The notes under the pieces are model-generated. The model saw only the letters and a list, made by a program, of their open reading frames with translations. It was not told the origin of the DNA and did not search any database. A program made the translations under genes and the position numbers. Source: Acidimicrobiales bacterium (lineage in GTDB: Bacteria > Actinomycetota > Acidimicrobiia > Acidimicrobiales > Iamiaceae). From it: a DNA stretch of 6,055 nt. Positions 5,537 to 6,055 of the stretch are shown one piece after another; the first letter of the stretch is position 1, and the number at the start of each line of letters is the position of its first letter. The stretch spans positions 1 through 6,055 of the forward strand of contig JAGQSI010000117.1 of NCBI GenBank assembly GCA_020439605.1, given 5' to 3'.

Positions 5537-6055
5537 ATGGCTGTAACTGCATCAACCCCCATAGAGCTCGTAAATGCGGTGTACTCCAAGCTTCCAGAGC
5601 GTGTAGCGCTCGGCCGTGAGCGTCTGGGCAAGGCGCTCACACTTACGGAGAAGATCCTCATCAACCACCTCCGAGATCCCCGGACCGGCGGACTCGAGCG
5701 TGGGATCAGCTACACAGATTTCGACCCCGACCGCATTGCCATGCAGGACGCCACCGCTCAGATGGCGCTACTGCAATTCATGACCGCGGGACTCACGAAG
5801 GTGGCTGCACCTACCACCGTTCACTGTGACCACCTGATCCAAGCCAAAGTCGGTGCCTCCATAGATCTCAACGTTGCCATCGACACCAACAAAGAGGTCT
5901 ATGACTTTCTTGAGAGTGTCTCGGCCAAGTACGACATCGGCTTTTGGGGTCCAGGTTCAGGCATCATCCACCAAGTGGTGCTCGAGCAATACGCATTCCC
6001 CGGCGGAATGATGATCGGAACCGACAGCCACACACCCAACGCCGGCGGGCTCGCC
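5537..6055 (+). CDS. acn: Aconitate hydratase, mitochondrial type (5' part, runs off the window)
   Basis: Aconitase interconverts citrate and isocitrate through cis-aconitate in the TCA cycle, using a 4Fe-4S cluster in the cytoplasm. Only the first 173 codons are present and the frame is open to the last base; the full protein is expected to be about 750 residues. The visible part matches mitochondrial aconitase closely: [16 protein letters not shown] (66-81), [11 protein letters not shown] (96-106), [12 protein letters not shown] (135-146) and [12 protein letters not shown] (161-172). From memory of the pig enzyme, Gln72, Asp100, His101, His147, Asp165, Ser166 and His167 correspond to Gln70, Asp98, His99, His145, Asp163, Ser164 and His165, a constant offset of two. 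The three cluster cysteines lie beyond the window. The ATG has a strong Shine-Dalgarno at 5525-5530. The gene is divergent from gntR across 74 bases, so that regulator may control it. Confidence 0.95.
   Translation, partial: MAVTASTPIELVNAVYSKLPERVALGRERLGKALTLTEKILINHLRDPRTGGLERGISYTDFDPDRIAMQDATAQMALLQFMTAGLTKVAAPTTVHCDHLIQAKVGASIDLNVAIDTNKEVYDFLESVSAKYDIGFWGPGSGIIHQVVLEQYAFPGGMMIGTDSHTPNAGGLA

Noticed and set aside
5463..5555. Extension of the gntR reading frame to an upstream ATG at 5555, adding 31 residues
   Set aside because: The added residues ([15 protein letters not shown]...) do not look like a GntR N terminus, the extension would cover the promoter region, and it would overlap the well-supported aconitase start.
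1..6055. Mobile elements, CRISPR arrays, tRNA or rRNA genes, defence or toxin-antitoxin modules
   Set aside because: Almost every base is assigned to seven metabolic, surface or regulatory genes; I saw no repeat arrays, transposase motifs or RNA gene signatures.

Overview
The window looks like ordinary, tightly packed chromosome from an actinobacterium. The G+C content is fairly high by eye. The MenB protein is of the mycobacterial type, with the extended insertion before CSGGDQ. The long two-part lipase-type hydrolase resembles the mycobacterial LipO/LipM group. The aconitase is of the mitochondrial type, not the long AcnA/IRP-like type usual in mycobacteria and streptomycetes; this would fit a deep-branching class such as Acidimicrobiia, but that placement is an inference.

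Layout, left to right. menB (17-931, +) encodes 1,4-dihydroxy-2-naphthoyl-CoA synthase of menaquinone synthesis. It converges tail-to-tail, with a 7-base overlap, on a two-gene minus-strand unit. In that unit an unrecognised lipoprotein (1807-2640) is transcribed first, followed by a SurE-type phosphatase that itself carries a lipoprotein signal (925-1791). A 73-base divergent spacer holding a small perfect palindrome separates this unit from a PIG-L/LmbE deacetylase gene (2714-3433, +). The deacetylase gene overlaps by 34 bases, tail-to-tail, with an alpha/beta hydrolase gene (3400-4701, -). That hydrolase lies 29 bases downstream of a GntR/HutC-family regulator (4731-5462, -), so the two probably form an operon. 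A 74-base divergent spacer follows, and then the first 173 codons of a mitochondrial-type aconitase gene (5537 to beyond the window end, +).

The most interesting non-coding stretch is the gntR-aconitase spacer. It has an A+T-rich core with -10-like hexamers on both strands, TTGT repeats one helical turn apart, a GTATAC palindrome, and a 12-pair imperfect dyad that would form a hairpin at or near the 5' end of the aconitase mRNA. This suggests that aconitase, the hydrolase and the regulator may share control, but nothing in the sequence identifies the effector. The other notable point is a pair of adjacent surface lipoprotein genes, one of them a SurE enzyme predicted to act outside the cytoplasm.

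I see no RNA genes, mobile elements, CRISPR arrays or phage-like genes, and no clearly new multi-gene system. There is no gene-free stretch longer than 74 bases apart from the 16 bases at the left edge.
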